Positions 23,225 through 35,746 of a stretch of 64,000 nucleotides of DNA are shown in pieces. Position 1 is the stretch's first letter. Each line of letters begins with the position of its first letter. Under the pieces are notes generated by a model that was given only the letters and a program-made list of their open reading frames with translations, ran no database searches and was not told where the DNA came from. The DNA comes from Gigaspora margarita (Eukaryota > Glomeromycota > Glomeromycetes > Diversisporales > Gigasporaceae), in the NCBI GenBank assembly GCA_009809945.1, contig WTPW01000199.1, positions 490,596 through 554,595 on the forward strand, read 5' to 3'. The translations under genes were made by a program, and so were the position numbers.

Positions 23225-25855
23225 TTTTACTTTATAATCTACTAACCTTCTAAATTCTAGACACTAACTCTAATATAAATAAACTTAAAGAATTTTTATT
23301 GGTCAAATGGTTTTGGATGATGATACTGAGGTAATTATTTAACTTATCTTTATTTAAGTTAGAGTTGTGGTTACAATATGCCAAAAGTTAGAAGGTGTAT
23401 TAGCAAAATTATTCAAGAAAAGCTTTTTATTAGAACACTAAAAGTTGTTTCTTATGCAGGTTTTTGAGTCATAACCAATTTATAACAGAATAAATGTTTG
23501 TTTTGAAATTTTTTGATCTGCAATTTCTGGACAAAATGTCATATAATCTTCAATATCAGCCAAAATCAGCATCAGCCATCATATTAATTAATTAAACACA
23601 CATATTTTTAGACAATTTTATATTTTTAATTAGATCAGGTTAAAATGTTATAATATAACAACCTTTTATATAGAACTGAAGTTCATTATAGTAAGCCTTA
23701 AGAATTGATTATATTTGACTGTACTTGAAATTTGTTAGTAGTAAGTTAGAAGAATTGAAAAATAAGAAAGTTTTATTTGAGCAACCAATACACACATAAT
23801 GTCAAATATTTAAACTCCTTTTTTTATTTTTTTATTTATTGTTATAGTGCTACACAATACCCATATAACTAGTGATTAGGTTTACATATAGTTAGTATTA
23901 ATTTTACAAATTAATATGGTTATGCCATTACTATATTTTTTGCTATAATTGCTATAAGCTGTAAAGCTGTAAAATTACTTAAACATATAGTTGGTGATAG
24001 AATTAATTTTACAAATTAATATGGTTATAGCATTGCTGTATTTTTTGCTATAATTCCTACAAGCCATAAAGCTGTAAAGCTGTATTCCAATAAAGCTGTA
24101 ATGCCATAATGCTGTAATATCATAATATTGTAATATTATAATACAGTAATGCCATAATACTGTAATGCAGAAATACTATCTGCTAAAATACTATTTGTTA
24201 AAATGTTGTATGTATTATGTTTTCTTTAAATAATATACTATTAAGTGGTAATCCACAGTTAAAGGGTCAAAATTTCATAGTAAAAATTGGCAGAATTTTA
24301 CAAATTGCCTTATATAGAAGTAGAATGCAGTACATTTCCGATCATAATAAAAAACCCTATATAAACAATCAATAAATACTTATATCATGTTATATACTAA
24401 TGCGATTTGAATGATATAACTATCATTAGAATCAGAAAAGTTGGTTCTGCAAAGTTTAATTAAAAACAATAAAAGGGTTGCTTAGTAAAAAAAATACTTT
24501 TATATGTAGAAAAGCCCCATTTGCACACTATAGAAATTTACTATTAAATGCCTGCCATAATTCATTATAAAATGATCATCATTTTTTTACCTTTATCTGC
24601 AATTTACCACTTAAATATTTTTTTTTGAATTTGTCCTGTCAGCTTCATTGATTTAGTATATGTAATGACTATAAAAAAGAGGATATGTAGATTTAGGTTT
24701 TATTTTAACTTAAACATCATAATTTATTATTTTGGCCAATCTATAAATCATTGCTTGAGAATGTCTTTAGTAAACTAATTAATCAGAAAAAACACTATTT
24801 TTAACAGTATTTATGCTTAACTTAAACATCATAATTTATTATTTTGGCCAATCTATAAATCATTGCTTGAGAATGTCTTTAGTAAACTAATTAATCAGAA
24901 AAAACACTATTTTTAACAGTATTTATGTTTAGATAAGATAATATATATATATTATGTATTTAAAATTTATTATAACTATTGTACTTTCATGCAGAATACA
25001 CGTTAAATAGCTTTTATACTTACTGATTAATTAATGTAAATAAAATGCTTGTATGGCAGAATAACAAGATATTTATCAGTTTTCAGTTTGAAGTAACTGG
25101 GTATCACATAGTTACTTAATTGTAATATTATAATATTATACTATAGTTATAGAATTGTATTAATACAATATTGTGTTATTGTAGTTATGATGCAATAATG
25201 AATAACAAATCATAACAAATAATGAAACTTATGACAAATTATAATTTTATATATAATATAAGATTTTGGTATAGTAAATTCAAAAATACAATTTCAGAAT
25301 ATGTTAATCTGAAATTGCCTGATGATTTGTGTCAATCACCTGGATGTGTCTAATAGGAAGCTACCCTTAATAAAAAAATTATTGTATTCAATGTAATATA
25401 AAGCTAAAATATAATTTACATGAGCTTGTAATTTTTGTAAACTTTTTATAATGAACTGATGATTTAAAAGAACAGTAGAAAAAAAGGTCATTGTTAATTA
25501 AAAATTACTGTTTAATATAAACTAATGAATCTTTACTATGATGAGATATCAGTAATTTTGAAAAAATTATAATTCAAGAATATCTGGAAATCATTAAAAG
25601 AAGCTTGTCAACTGAGAGCCAACTGCATTTTTATAATTTATTAATGATGTTATTGATGAAATTATTTTGCCATTGCAAAAACAATTTCATCATGCAACAC
25701 TAATTGTGGCATTATGACATTATATAGCATTATGGTATTATGGCATATAATTTTTATGACAATTAGATGCTATGCTATAGCTAATTCTACCACTGGTAAA
25801 ATGCTGTAATTGCCGTAATTCAGTAATTCTGCTACTCACTATAGGTACACATGTG
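23225..25855. other. Intergenic, with low-complexity taatgc/gctgtaa motifs
   Basis: No gene is seen. Between 23930 and 24180 and again 25640-25830 there are runs of variants of gctgtaatgccataat, in opposite sense in the two places, which may be the arms of a large decayed inverted repeat. A 112-bp tandem duplication at 24706 is listed separately. Confidence 0.4.
24706..24927. repeat. 112-bp perfect-looking tandem duplication
   Basis: The block beginning taacttaaacatcataattt at 24706 is repeated from 24818. I see no internal difference apart from the boundary bases. This is a recent local duplication or an assembly artefact. Confidence 0.85.
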
Positions 25856-25957
25856 GTGATCAAATGTTATGATTGAGTGATCATGATTCTTTAGAAATTA
25901 GGATAATTAATAATGAATAATCCATTATGCATAGAATCTTAATAGAAATTAATCCAT

Positions 25958-26037
25958 TTAAGTGCGCCATTTTGCGCCCAGGAGGTTGAAACCTATCCTG
26001 GTTTAAAAAAAAAAAAAAAAATAATAATAATAATAAT
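25958..26037 (+). mobile_element. Very short retroposed sequence with box B-like core
   Basis: The insert aagtgcgccattttgcgccc, aggaggttgaaacctatcct, ggttt is followed by 17 A and (TAA)n. TAATCCATT-like sequence stands on both sides (about 25949-25957 and 26033-26041). AGGTTGAAACCT resembles a tRNA T-arm/box B. It could be a 5'-truncated SINE or tRNA retrocopy. Confidence 0.45.
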
Positions 26038-27119
26038 CCATTCGAAGATTTAATCAAATAGTTAATTGCATCAATGATTGTATAAGGGATAATTAATAAA
26101 TATGAATAAGAATATTTTAACCAAACAATTATATCGAGCTGAATCACTCTATGCTACAAAACTTGCTGTTATTGTCGTTGGTGATAAAAGAGTTTCATTA
26201 CTTTCTTCACATATAGATAATATGGTAACAGAAAATTTCTATCATTGTTATAGATTTCTGCAGGTACACTTTTGTGAAACTATTATCGTTATCAGGTGAA
26301 AATTGCATGATCTTTTATCGTTACAAAATTTTATACTTGAGTACATAAAAACAATGATTAATCACTGATTATATTATTCTATCAATACTCTCTATGCATA
26401 TCAGATAATTCTTAAGAATGATTTATTAAGTTAACAATTTTATGTTAACAATTAATAATTAGAAATTCCCATCGCTAGATATAGCAAATCAAAAATGGCA
26501 AAGTACAATTAAAAATTTTTTTTTTATTATCATTAAATATTCGTGAACATATACCCTTAAAAGTTAAAATCCAATATATATACAATAAGCGAAAATACTT
26601 TGAGCACAATATAGCTAGCTCAGCTCTTCGCTGTGCCACGCTGCTCTTTCATAGGCACACGCTTGAGCTAGATATAGAGCTCTTTTTATACAATCAGTTG
26701 AATTTGGTGAAACCAAAAATACCAAAAAAAAGTCAACTCGACGAAAATCTATTTTCCAAAATTAAACATTAATACAACCAAACCTTCCCAAAAAAGTAAT
26801 TTAGCATAGCACCAAGCACTAAAAATTGCTTCTAAGTGCTAAGTGCTAATAAGTACATCATCAAATTTTATCAAAATTAGATTGAAACCCCTCAACCTTA
26901 TTTATGCCATGAAAATCTTCTGTTATATGATTACATACCCAATCAAAAGTAAGGTTTATTGCATGCATTACTTGAGGAATTTGGTGTCAATAAGTAATTG
27001 CCCCATTTCTGAGTTCACAATATTTTGTAAGTTTTTTAAAAAAGTTATTAATGCTATCATTTTATTAAACATTATAATTCTTACAAATTAATTTATATTA
27101 TTTGAATAAAAATTTATTA

Positions 27120-27850
27120 TTTTTCTAAGAAAATGAACAATTTATAGTTAGAGAGTGGACAGAAATTATTTCAAACCCTGTTACTTTTAGCGTCAACATG
27201 CTGACCTGCCCGTAGTAAAAAATGAATTGTCAATAACATTGAGAATAAAATTAAACAATCATTCATCTGATTGGACTACTGTTTTTTATAAAGGTAAAAA
27301 TCATCTACCGTTATATTTTGTTTAATTATTGTATTATTCAATTGATACTCCTGCTGCCTTAAAATAAATAATCGTGCATTTAGGTACTGAATTTTATATC
27401 CGTACCTCAGGACTTTGGTTGTCAGCGCACAAAGCTGCGCTACATGCTCGATTCACAGCCAACTGGGCTTCTAATGTTGGGATTGAAGCACTTGATGGGC
27501 TTTTGTTGCTATAGTGGTATCATATAGCATATACAGTTTCTAGCCTCAACAAAAGGTTAGATATCTATATAAATGGGGAATGGGCTGGATTATTTGGTAT
27601 CCAGGACGTTAGGCATCAAAAAATTATTTTTAATGACGGACCACTTTATATCGGAAAATATTTTTAAAATGGATTTGGTTTTAGTGGCGAAATTAGGTAT
27701 GATTAATTATAGTAATGCAATTAATTTAAATAACAAAAATAACAAAAATATTAAATGATCATTAAAACAAATAGCAATTTTCGATATTTCAATTGGCAAT
27801 TATCTGCTGATGAAGTGAGGAAAGATTATTCCTATCATATTATTTTCTAA
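27120..27850 (+). pseudogene. LamG-like (concanavalin-fold) gene fragment, exons with introns
   Basis: Pieces of a protein with a LamG/concanavalin-like sandwich fold lie in order. SSDWTTVFYKG stops at an intron-like GTAAAA. TEFYIRTSGLWLSAHKAAL and GIEALDGLLLL are then followed by a TAG where a W is expected before YHIAYTVSSLNKRLDIYING. EWAGLFGIQDV, HQKIIFNDGPLYIGKYF and GFSGEI follow, then FRYFNWQLSADEVRKD. The order strand-turn-strand with INGEWAG and NDGPLYIG is characteristic. Stops after LLLL and KYF and missing N- and C-termini make it a pseudogene or a gene with small coding defects. Such proteins are often secreted or surface-binding; I infer nothing more. A second, worse copy lies at 33070-33860, in the same arrangement upstream of a secreted-protein gene. 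Confidence 0.65.
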
Positions 27851-28600
27851 ATATACTATTTATTAGTCAAATCTATTCTTCTTACAATGTTCAACTTGTA
27901 ATAGAAAAACACCCGGAAACTTCTGAAATTGATGCGAATACTTGCATAATACAAAGTCAATTAATTATTTATATTTTTATGCGGTAAGCACTAGTCACAC
28001 TGTTGGTCATCATTGCTTCATCACGTGCCTGCTGTTATAATGAAGCCGATTTTTAACAAATATGGAAATTAAATTTGTTTAGAAATTACAAAAGTATCGA
28101 TATACTTATTTGCTTAATTTATTCAACAATTAAAAAAAAAAATACTGTAATGCAGACTCATTAAATAATAAATTAAATGCATTCGAAAGAAATAATATGA
28201 TATTTGCAATAATTTAAACAATAGTAATAATTAATATTAAACTTTGATTTTAATTTTATTTATATAGTTAGCAATAACGATGAATCAGTTGATTTGAAAT
28301 CATAAAGTTATCTTCTAAATTTATTACACAATATTTCAATGTTATTATTCAATAAATAATTCTTTTATTAATAAATAATAATTTAAAGGTTATTGCAAAG
28401 CAAATTAGAAGGGGCATAATTTTTATATTTAAATTTGTAAAAAGTATATAAGTTTAATATTTTTTAACATTTTTCAAAAGTAAAGTATATAAACTTCATA
28501 AAAATATCGGAACAAAAGATTTTACAAAAGACATATATACACTATGGTGGGTATTCAATTTTTTTTATTTAATTTAAATTGAATTTTTAATTTAAAATCT

Positions 28601-28604
<4 letters not shown>

Positions 28605-28650
<46 letters not shown>
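28605..28650. repeat. Poly(T) tract of about 45 bp in the 5' region of a gene
   Basis: This is an uninterrupted T run just upstream of the small secreted-protein gene at 28681. The paralogous promoter at 38.6 kb has only TTTTTT at the same place, so this tract is an expansion or an inserted A-tail. Confidence 0.8.
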
Positions 28651-28653
<3 letters not shown>

Positions 28654-28680
28654 ATACATACATATGTATAGAAATTTAGA

Positions 28681-28971
28681 TTGGGTGTTTTTCTCGTTGT
28701 TTTGTCCATGTCTTTGGTGTTAATTGCCCAAACCAATGCTCGGATATACAAAAGTAAGCCAAGACCAAGAACAATTAAATCAATTCTTACCACGACTCGG
28801 CCAGTTGAAACTGCTACTACGTCAACTCCTACTAATGGTAATTTAAGATTCTTCAACAAATATGAAATCATAATATATGATTCGTTCTGATATCATTTGT
28901 TTTTTCTAGATTGTAAGTGGACTTGTCCTCCGGGTATGATGTGCCCAGAGGTATGCGGTTATGGTGCCTGA
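28681..28971 (+). CDS. Small secreted cysteine-rich protein, two exons (paralogue 1)
   Basis: Exon 1 is 28681-28837, the intron 28838-28909 (72 bp, GTAATT...TTTCTAG) and exon 2 28910-28971, giving 72 residues. Residues 1-20 form a signal peptide-like hydrophobic run (GVFLVVLSMSLVLIAQTNAR). A basic/Thr-Pro stretch follows, and exon 2 encodes CKWTCPPGMMCPEVCGYGA, i.e. C-x3-C-x5-C-x3-C. The paralogue at 38706 has the same intron position and phase (1), the same signal peptide and a matching Cys-rich second exon, which supports the gene model strongly. The paralogue's ATG aligns with TTG here (28681), so the start appears lost; the next in-frame ATG is 28708, leaving a short hydrophobic segment. 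Function unknown; a secreted effector or wall protein is plausible. A TATA-like AT-rich promoter conserved with the paralogue extends from about 28400. Confidence 0.7.
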
Positions 28972-28984
28972 TATATTATAGAGT

Positions 28985-30200
28985 TTTGTATTATCAAAAA
29001 TAACTGTTATTTAAGCTTATAAAATCTTAGCATTCTTAATGTATTTAGATTTTAAAAAATTGCTTGTAATACATACTAGGAACTTATTTAAAATCTTTTA
29101 ACAAATTGAACGTAATTACTTTGATTAAATTGAGGATGTCAGAAATAATGATTTAAGTGATTTACGTATTTAGTCAAAAAGATGTGACTATAAACTATTT
29201 TTTAAATTTTACATAATCGCTTACCAGTAGATATTTATCAAAAGAAGCTAATTTTATTACCGACTAGCTCATTTAATTTTTGATTTGGAACTTTAAAACT
29301 GAAAAAAACAATAGAATCTTAAAATAAACTCTCACTTATTTCGAATAATATAGAAATCAAATGTAATATAATTGAATTGCTTTGAAATCTCAATGTTAAT
29401 CCAATGTGGTATTTTATTGTAATATAGGTAATTGACACTTTGCATTTATCAGTTATAGTATCATTGAGAGCTTTAAATCAAACTGATTATTGTCAATATA
29501 TAAATACTGTCGAACTTCTCAAAACTGATAGTATTATGTGCAGATTTTGTATCAACATTAAAAGATCATCAGATTTGAAAACATTATGAGCTATTTGATT
29601 TATATAGTGAAAAGATCTTGATAGATTAATTTTTTATCAGGTTTGACATGTTAACAATTTTGACATGATCGATTTTGAGATGTTAAACAGTAGGCTAAAA
29701 TAAACTCTCATATACGCCTACTAACTTTCTTTATCATTTAAACTCAAACATATTATATATATTGTGTATAAATTCATGAAATTTTGAGCAGTACTTTTAC
29801 AAAGATTTTTTTTAAATACAGTATTAGTTTAGTACCATAAAATAAATTTTAATAAATTTGGAATTAAGCAACTAAGAATATAATTATAATTGGATTTTTT
29901 AAATAAAATTATAAATAATTAAGAATGTAATTATAATTAGATTTCTTCATAAGAAAAAATATTGGCAACTCTTGTAAAAACCTTTACATTATCGAAATAC
30001 ATTTCTCAGTTTTAATTAATTGACTTGTAAACTATAATTTTATAGCTGCATATCTTATCACATTATTCATAAAATTTTACATAATACTATCATTTAATTC
30101 AAATGCTTCTATAAATACTTTGCCCTTTGCATTCGTATTTGATGCGGTTACATTATATATTATATTACATATTTATATTATTATGGAAAAAACTATTTAT
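28985..30200. other. AT-rich intergenic DNA
   Basis: No gene or repeat boundary is recognised. The first 400 bp downstream of the secreted-protein gene are similar to 39190-39540, i.e. part of the duplicated segment. Confidence 0.4.
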
Positions 30201-30204
30201 ACAC

Positions 30205-30440
30205 TACCTGTATGTGTACACGGGTACTAATTCATTGATTTGCAAATCCGCGTAATATATAAATTATAGACCAAAATTAAACCCGATTTAAGGTTAGGGT
30301 TAGGGTGAACTTTGGGATTGGAAGGGTTATAGTTTATAATAAAATTTTGCAAGGAATATTTTTTGTTAGAGCCCGAAGAATTGTTTCATAAGCAAAATTT
30401 TAAGTTATCATATATACCCGTGTTTATACACTAGTGTACA
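30205..30440. mobile_element. MITE-like element, third member of the 9-kb family
   Basis: The left gtgtacacgggtactaat and right atatatacccgtgtttatac are imperfect inverted repeats. The interior (aaaattttgcaagg, gttagggttagggtgaac) is the reverse complement of the interior of 9080-9412 and 40375-40700. The two TTAGGG units belong to this element and are not telomeric. Confidence 0.5.
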
Positions 30441-30530
30441 AATAGTAATTGCCATTTATTATATATTATAATAAATGTTTATACACTAGTGTACAAATAG
30501 TAATTGCCATTTATTATATATTATAATAAA
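30421..30530. repeat. 55-bp tandem duplication
   Basis: The block tgtttatacactagtgtaca...ataataaa at 30421-30475 is repeated at 30476-30530 without visible differences. Confidence 0.85.
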
Positions 30531-31007
30531 TATTTAACATCTGATTCTATATGATGTTTTTTACGCATTTATAAATTTTTATAGAATCTAATTCGATAAA
30601 TTTGATCAGATTTTATAAGGGATTTCAATTGTATATTATCGATAAAAATATATACATTATAACAGATAATCAGAAGTTTTTTGAAAAATAATTTTACTAA
30701 AAGCACTATGTATTTTATTACCTACATTAATTTATTTCTAATATACAAAACTAACTAATTAATTAGCGTATGAAGCTCGAAGTAAAATGCTCTACGCCCC
30801 TAAAAACTCATCCCAAACTCTAACCCTTATATAAAATATGAAAGGTGCAAAACAATTATAGGTGAATTTTATAATAAAATGTTAAGAAATTACATACAGT
30901 ATTAAATACATTTCGGAATTAAACTTAATTCTGATATTAATTTTTTAATTTTTTATTTTTTTTGAATTGTGGTATGAGCATAGTATACAATATATTATAC
31001 TATAAAA

Positions 31008-31149
31008 CAGTGATGGTAAATGACCTGGTCATTTGCCTTTTTTTCAAATGACCTAGGTCATTTCAGACTAAAATTCATAATAAAATTGAGGTCATTTGAG
31101 GTCATTTGAGGTCATTTGAAGGTCATTTGAAGGTCATTTACCATCACTG
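31008..31149. mobile_element. hAT-type MITE (142 bp) with internal aggtcatttg repeats
   Basis: It starts CAGTGATGGTAAATGACCT and ends with the exact inverse AGGTCATTTACCATCACTG. It is flanked by the perfect 8-bp duplication CTATAAAA (31000-31007 and 31150-31157). The right half contains five tandem units of about 11 bp (aggtcatttga). It is non-coding. Confidence 0.9.
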
Positions 31150-31688
31150 CTATAAAACCGGTTGAAATTGAAACTTCGTTTTAAACATTACTATATATTT
31201 TTTTTTCATGCCTGTATAAGTAGTAAGGAGAAAATTAAACAAACTTAAAATTAAACATCATGATCAAAAAAATGTAAGGTCACGCTGGCCAGTATGTTTA
31301 TCGATCAGTCTGTTGCTACTATTTGTTTAATTTGTGGGTGAACTCAAGAGATGAAAGGAGATAACGTTAAATGCGGAATCAATTTTAGACAGCTAATTTA
31401 CTATAATTTATTCTAAGTTAGTATATATAAATGTTGTAAGTGTATTTGGAATTTTATGAATTCGAAATCCACTTAAATAGATTTTGAATCAACTTAAGTG
31501 GATTTCAGATCTCAAATCGATTTAGGTGGAAATAGAATTTTAAAATTGCAAGCAATATGAATTTTAATAATAAAGAGTTATAAAATTTTATAACTAAAAA
31601 CAATGCTTTGAGAGGTTTCAGAGTTTAAAAATCTTATTTGCGTGTCAAAATTTTGAAATAGAATAATGAAATGGGAGTGTTTGGAATA

Positions 31689-31818
31689 GAGATGTGCTAT
31701 CACACATTTATCAGCGCGAAGTCTTAATCTTATGATATGAAAATCACGACGGATGTCAAAAATTATCTAAGTTAAAATATGTGCTGATTGTCCTGATAAG
31801 TGCGTGATGGCACATCTC
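31689..31818. mobile_element. MITE (130 bp) with TA duplication
   Basis: It starts GAGATGTGCTATCACACATT then TATCAG and ends with the near-inverse CTGATAAGTGCGTGATGGCACATCTC. TA lies on both sides (31687-31688, 31819-31820). This suggests a Tc1/mariner-type origin. Confidence 0.85.
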
Positions 31819-31824
31819 TAGTTT

Positions 31825-33060
31825 AGATACTCCCATTTAACGAAATAAATAAACTTTTCAACGACAAAGATTATCATTTCAAATTTACATCAATCATTTG
31901 AAGATGAATACGTCATCTACTTCTGTCAAAATTATATTTTTCACTTTAATTCTACAATATTATTATATATATTTTATAACGTTACGCACAAAATTAGTTA
32001 AATTGCATTCTTGTAGATTCTCGTACACTAACGCACTAATAATTTCTTCATGACAAACTTACTTTATAAATGATTATGACATTTCATATATTAGATGCTT
32101 CAACATGGTGTAAAACACATATAGTACGTATTAAGCATTACTTTTAACCTATTTTCATTTTAACAACAGTAATAGTTTGAGCATTGGGGGGCTTCAGACC
32201 TAAGGTTCAAGGTTTCTGATTTCTAATTAAATTAGTGACGTATTAATTTTGTAATCAGCGATCAATAAATCCTATTTATTTATTTGCAAACCAGTTTATA
32301 CAGTATAATAGGATATAATATACATCATCAAAAAAAAAAAAGTTTGTTTATTTTACCTTCGGATATCTCCTTTTTCATTTTCTTATTTCGAAATTTCAAA
32401 ACAAAAATAGAACTTTCAAACTCTCACTTACTTTCAAAATAAATAACTCAAAATCCTCACTAAATGAATTTTTAATCCAATATTAATCTTTTTCGATATA
32501 ATCGATATAAACAAGTGAATTGTTTCAAAAAATTTATTGACAAGCTCATTAAAAACATGCCCTGAAACAAGAGAATATTCTTGGGTTGATATTTTGAGAA
32601 ATTTTCGCGAATTAAAGTACGTGCAGTTATTTTAATTACGTACGACTTATGATTGCTAATATCTGATTAAATAATTTTTTAAAATCTGTAGTTGATTTAT
32701 GTTGTTTCTGAATTTGAAATCAACTTAAGTTCAACATATATATTCGGAATTTTGTGGATACAGAATCCACTTATGTAGATTTTGGATCTTAAAAACAGAT
32801 GTAAATAAATTTATTATAGTATTTAGCATATTGAATTAGTTTTTTCTAGGTCGATAATATATTTTATTATTTTAGTCGACTAAACCCTCTAAGCAGCTTT
32901 TTACAACATTGACTTAGTCAGTCGAATGTTTAGGCCTCGACTACTAACACTAGCTGTAAATCTTTTATGCAACCATGCCTACGTTCCCGTTCCTGGTATA
33001 AAACTTGAGAAAGTTAGTGTACTATATTCTTAATCGATAATTTATGCTACTATTTTGTTT
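31825..33060. other. Intergenic DNA without recognised features
   Basis: No coding frame of substance. A short patch near 32870-32945 (tagtcgactaaacc, gtcagtcgaatg) may be a decayed inverted repeat. Confidence 0.35.
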
Positions 33061-33069
33061 TCTAAGAAG

Positions 33070-33860
33070 AACAAAAAAGTCATTCAACATACTGATTTGT
33101 CCGTAGTAAACAATGAATTGTCAATAATATTTACTTGTTTTTCATAAAGTAAAAATAGTCTACCGGTATATTTTGCTTATTATGTATAATTCAATTGGTA
33201 CTCTTATGGCCTCATAAATAAATAAATGTACGACATACGTACGTACATTTAAATACTTATCGACTTTGGTTGGCAGCACATAAATCTGCATTTGATGCTT
33301 TGCTATTTGTGCCGGTAATACAAACTTCTAAAAAGCAACTAACAATCATTGAGTTCGAATTTTGATTGTTCCGGATCAGCCTGACATGAATTCCGAACAC
33401 GTACGGAAGAAGGAAAAGGCAAAAAATACACCAAAACTAGTGTTTAAGTCGACTTTGGTACACTAATTATAAGTGTCGAGAACGAAGGTTTAAATAATGG
33501 ACAACAGTCTATGGCTATGGCTTTTGCGTTAATCTCTTAATCCTAACCCGAAATTTGTGTTTTTACGCACTTTGTTTATTTATAAAATTAAATTTCCTTT
33601 TTTTGGGTTGTATTACCGGGATGTAAATAATTGGATTGTGGAGCTTGATAGACTTTTATTTCAAAATGGTATCATATACACTTTCTAAAAATGTTAAACG
33701 TCTATAAAAATTGTAACTAAGCTGGATTCTTCAGTATCAAGACATTAGAAAGCAACCCGTTTTTTTCAAATGTGCGTACATATGTACATACGTATATCGG
33801 AAAGTGGATTTAGTGATGACGAAATTAGTTTGACCAATTATAATACAAAAACCCCTTATT
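33070..33860 (+). pseudogene. Second, badly decayed copy of the LamG-like fragment
   Basis: The sequence aligns piecewise with 27190-27720. QHTDLSVVNNELSI corresponds to QHADLPVVKNELSI. A gtaaaaatagtctaccggtatattttg block follows, then a degraded middle and a late segment with ISESGFSDDEI. It has many stops and deletions. The frame at 33865-34107 just downstream has no recognisable domain and I do not call it. Confidence 0.55.
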
Positions 33861-34090
33861 TACTGTGGCTGAAATTGATGTGAATATACCAGTACGATCA
33901 CATGAAATGTGGAGGGATGGTTCCGTTCAACTTTTTGGTGCGCTATATTTTTTCCTATTTTGGAAGGTATTATGTTCATCAGATTTTTTTTCCTATTTTA
34001 GTAGGCATGGTGAAAATATCATACGTTACGTATGTATTGCTTCATCGTGCATGTGTGTGAAATTTGGCACCGTGGGAAAATTACGTACAT

Positions 34091-35140
34091 ACGTACGTGC
34101 ACTTTAACGTTTTGGATGATTGGCTAACTGGGAATTTTAAATTTTGACGTTCTATCTATACAAAAATTTAAATCTTATAATACACGGTAACTGCGTATTG
34201 GCTATAACCGAAAACTTTAGAAATTTTAAGTTTGTGCATTTTTAACAAACATGTCTCTAAATGGGCAGTGACTGCGTATCTACTTATCCTCTTTTTTTTT
34301 CCTATTATAAAATTATGCCATTCTTGCAAATGCACCCTTTATAAAATAGGATTGGTTAATACTTTGAAATAAATTGAGTAATCAGCATTTATAATGCTAA
34401 CTTTATAAGGATTATGTTCATCACTATAAAACTTATCGAAATTGTAATTATACACATTTTGACCATTTGCAATTTCGAATAAATTGATTAGTCAGCATTT
34501 ATATACTAACTTTACAAGGATTGTGACCATCATTGACTTATTGAATTGTAATTCTTATGACATTTATCGTTGCATAATTGATAACGTAAATAATCGTAGT
34601 AATCAATGCGAAATNACGTACGTGCACTTTAACGTTTTGGATGATTGGCTAACTGGGAATTTTAAATTTTGACGTTCTATCTATACAAAAATTTAAATCT
34701 TATAATACACGGTAACTGCGTATTGGCTATAACCGAAAACTTTAGAAATTTTAAGTTTGTGCATTTTTGACAAACATATCTCTAAATGCGCAGTGACTGC
34801 GTATCTACTTATCCTCTTTTTTTTTCCTATTATAAAATTATGCCATTCGTGCAAATGCACCCTTTATGAAATAGGATTGGTTAATACTTTGAAATAAATT
34901 GAGTGATCAGCATTTATAATGCTAACTTTATAAGGATTATGTTCATCACTATAAAACTTATCGAAATTGTAATTATACGCATTTTGACCATTTGCAATTT
35001 TCGAATAAATTGATTAGTCAGCATTTATATACTAACTTTACAAGGATTGCGACCATCGTTGACTTATTGAATTATAATTCTTACGACATTTATCGTTGCA
35101 TAATTGATGACGTAAATAATCGTAGTAATCAATGCGAAAT
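34091..35140. repeat. 524-bp direct tandem repeat with a single N at the junction
   Basis: 34091-34614 (acgtacgtgcactttaacgt ... aatcaatgcgaaat) is repeated at 34616-35140 with only scattered base changes. One N at 34615 joins them. Each unit contains an internal diverged duplication of about 115 bp (cagcatttata.actaacttta.aaggatt). The single N suggests a scaffold join, so the duplication may be an unmerged haplotype. Confidence 0.85.
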
Positions 35141-35647
35141 TAAAACGTGAGAATCAAGAATCAAGAATACATAAATGACCAGTTATTCTTATTCATTTGC
35201 CATCTATGATTTTTTAAAAAATTTTGACTTTCGCTCGTCATGCGCGCTTTGTAGATATACATTAATAACATACGTTAATGAGTCATATCGCCAGAATAAT
35301 AAGGTTTGTAACAGTAATTTGCGATAGAAAGCATAATGGTTTCAGTGCAAACTAAGCCTTAACCACTTATTGTAATTATTAGAATTGAAAGTAAAATTTG
35401 TATAAGAATTATTGTGGTAATTCATGATAAAAATCACAATAATTTAAATGCAAACTCGACTATAAATATGTTTATGCATCGAATAGGTTCGTAGAGAATT
35501 TTTTTTACAATAATCTAATACGATAATTTCAATGCAAACTAACTCAACCTTAATCACATACTGTGATCACCAAAATAACAAGCAGGCTTTGCAACAGAAT
35601 TCTTACGAAAGAAATAATTGTTTCAATGCAAACTTACTCAAGTATAA

Positions 35648-35711
35648 GGCCACGCAAAGTTGATTTTTCGTTTTGCATTACATGGAATCTGAAAACATGG
35701 GTCGGTCGGTC

Positions 35712-35746
<35 letters not shown>

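Noticed and set aside
26580-26700. Small hairpin region with agctagctcagctc / gagctagatatagagctc, possible RNA gene
   Set aside because: Imperfect inverted repeat only; no recognised RNA family or promoter.
28599-28871. Minus-strand frame with a long Lys tail
   Set aside because: Shadow of the secreted-protein gene plus translation of the poly(T) tract.
30290-30310. Two TTAGGG units, possible telomeric repeat
   Set aside because: Only two units, and they are part of the interior of a MITE family whose other copies have CCCTAA-like variants.
33865-34107. 80-codon plus-strand frame
   Set aside because: No domain, no signal, runs into the direct repeat; not conserved in the paralogous segment.
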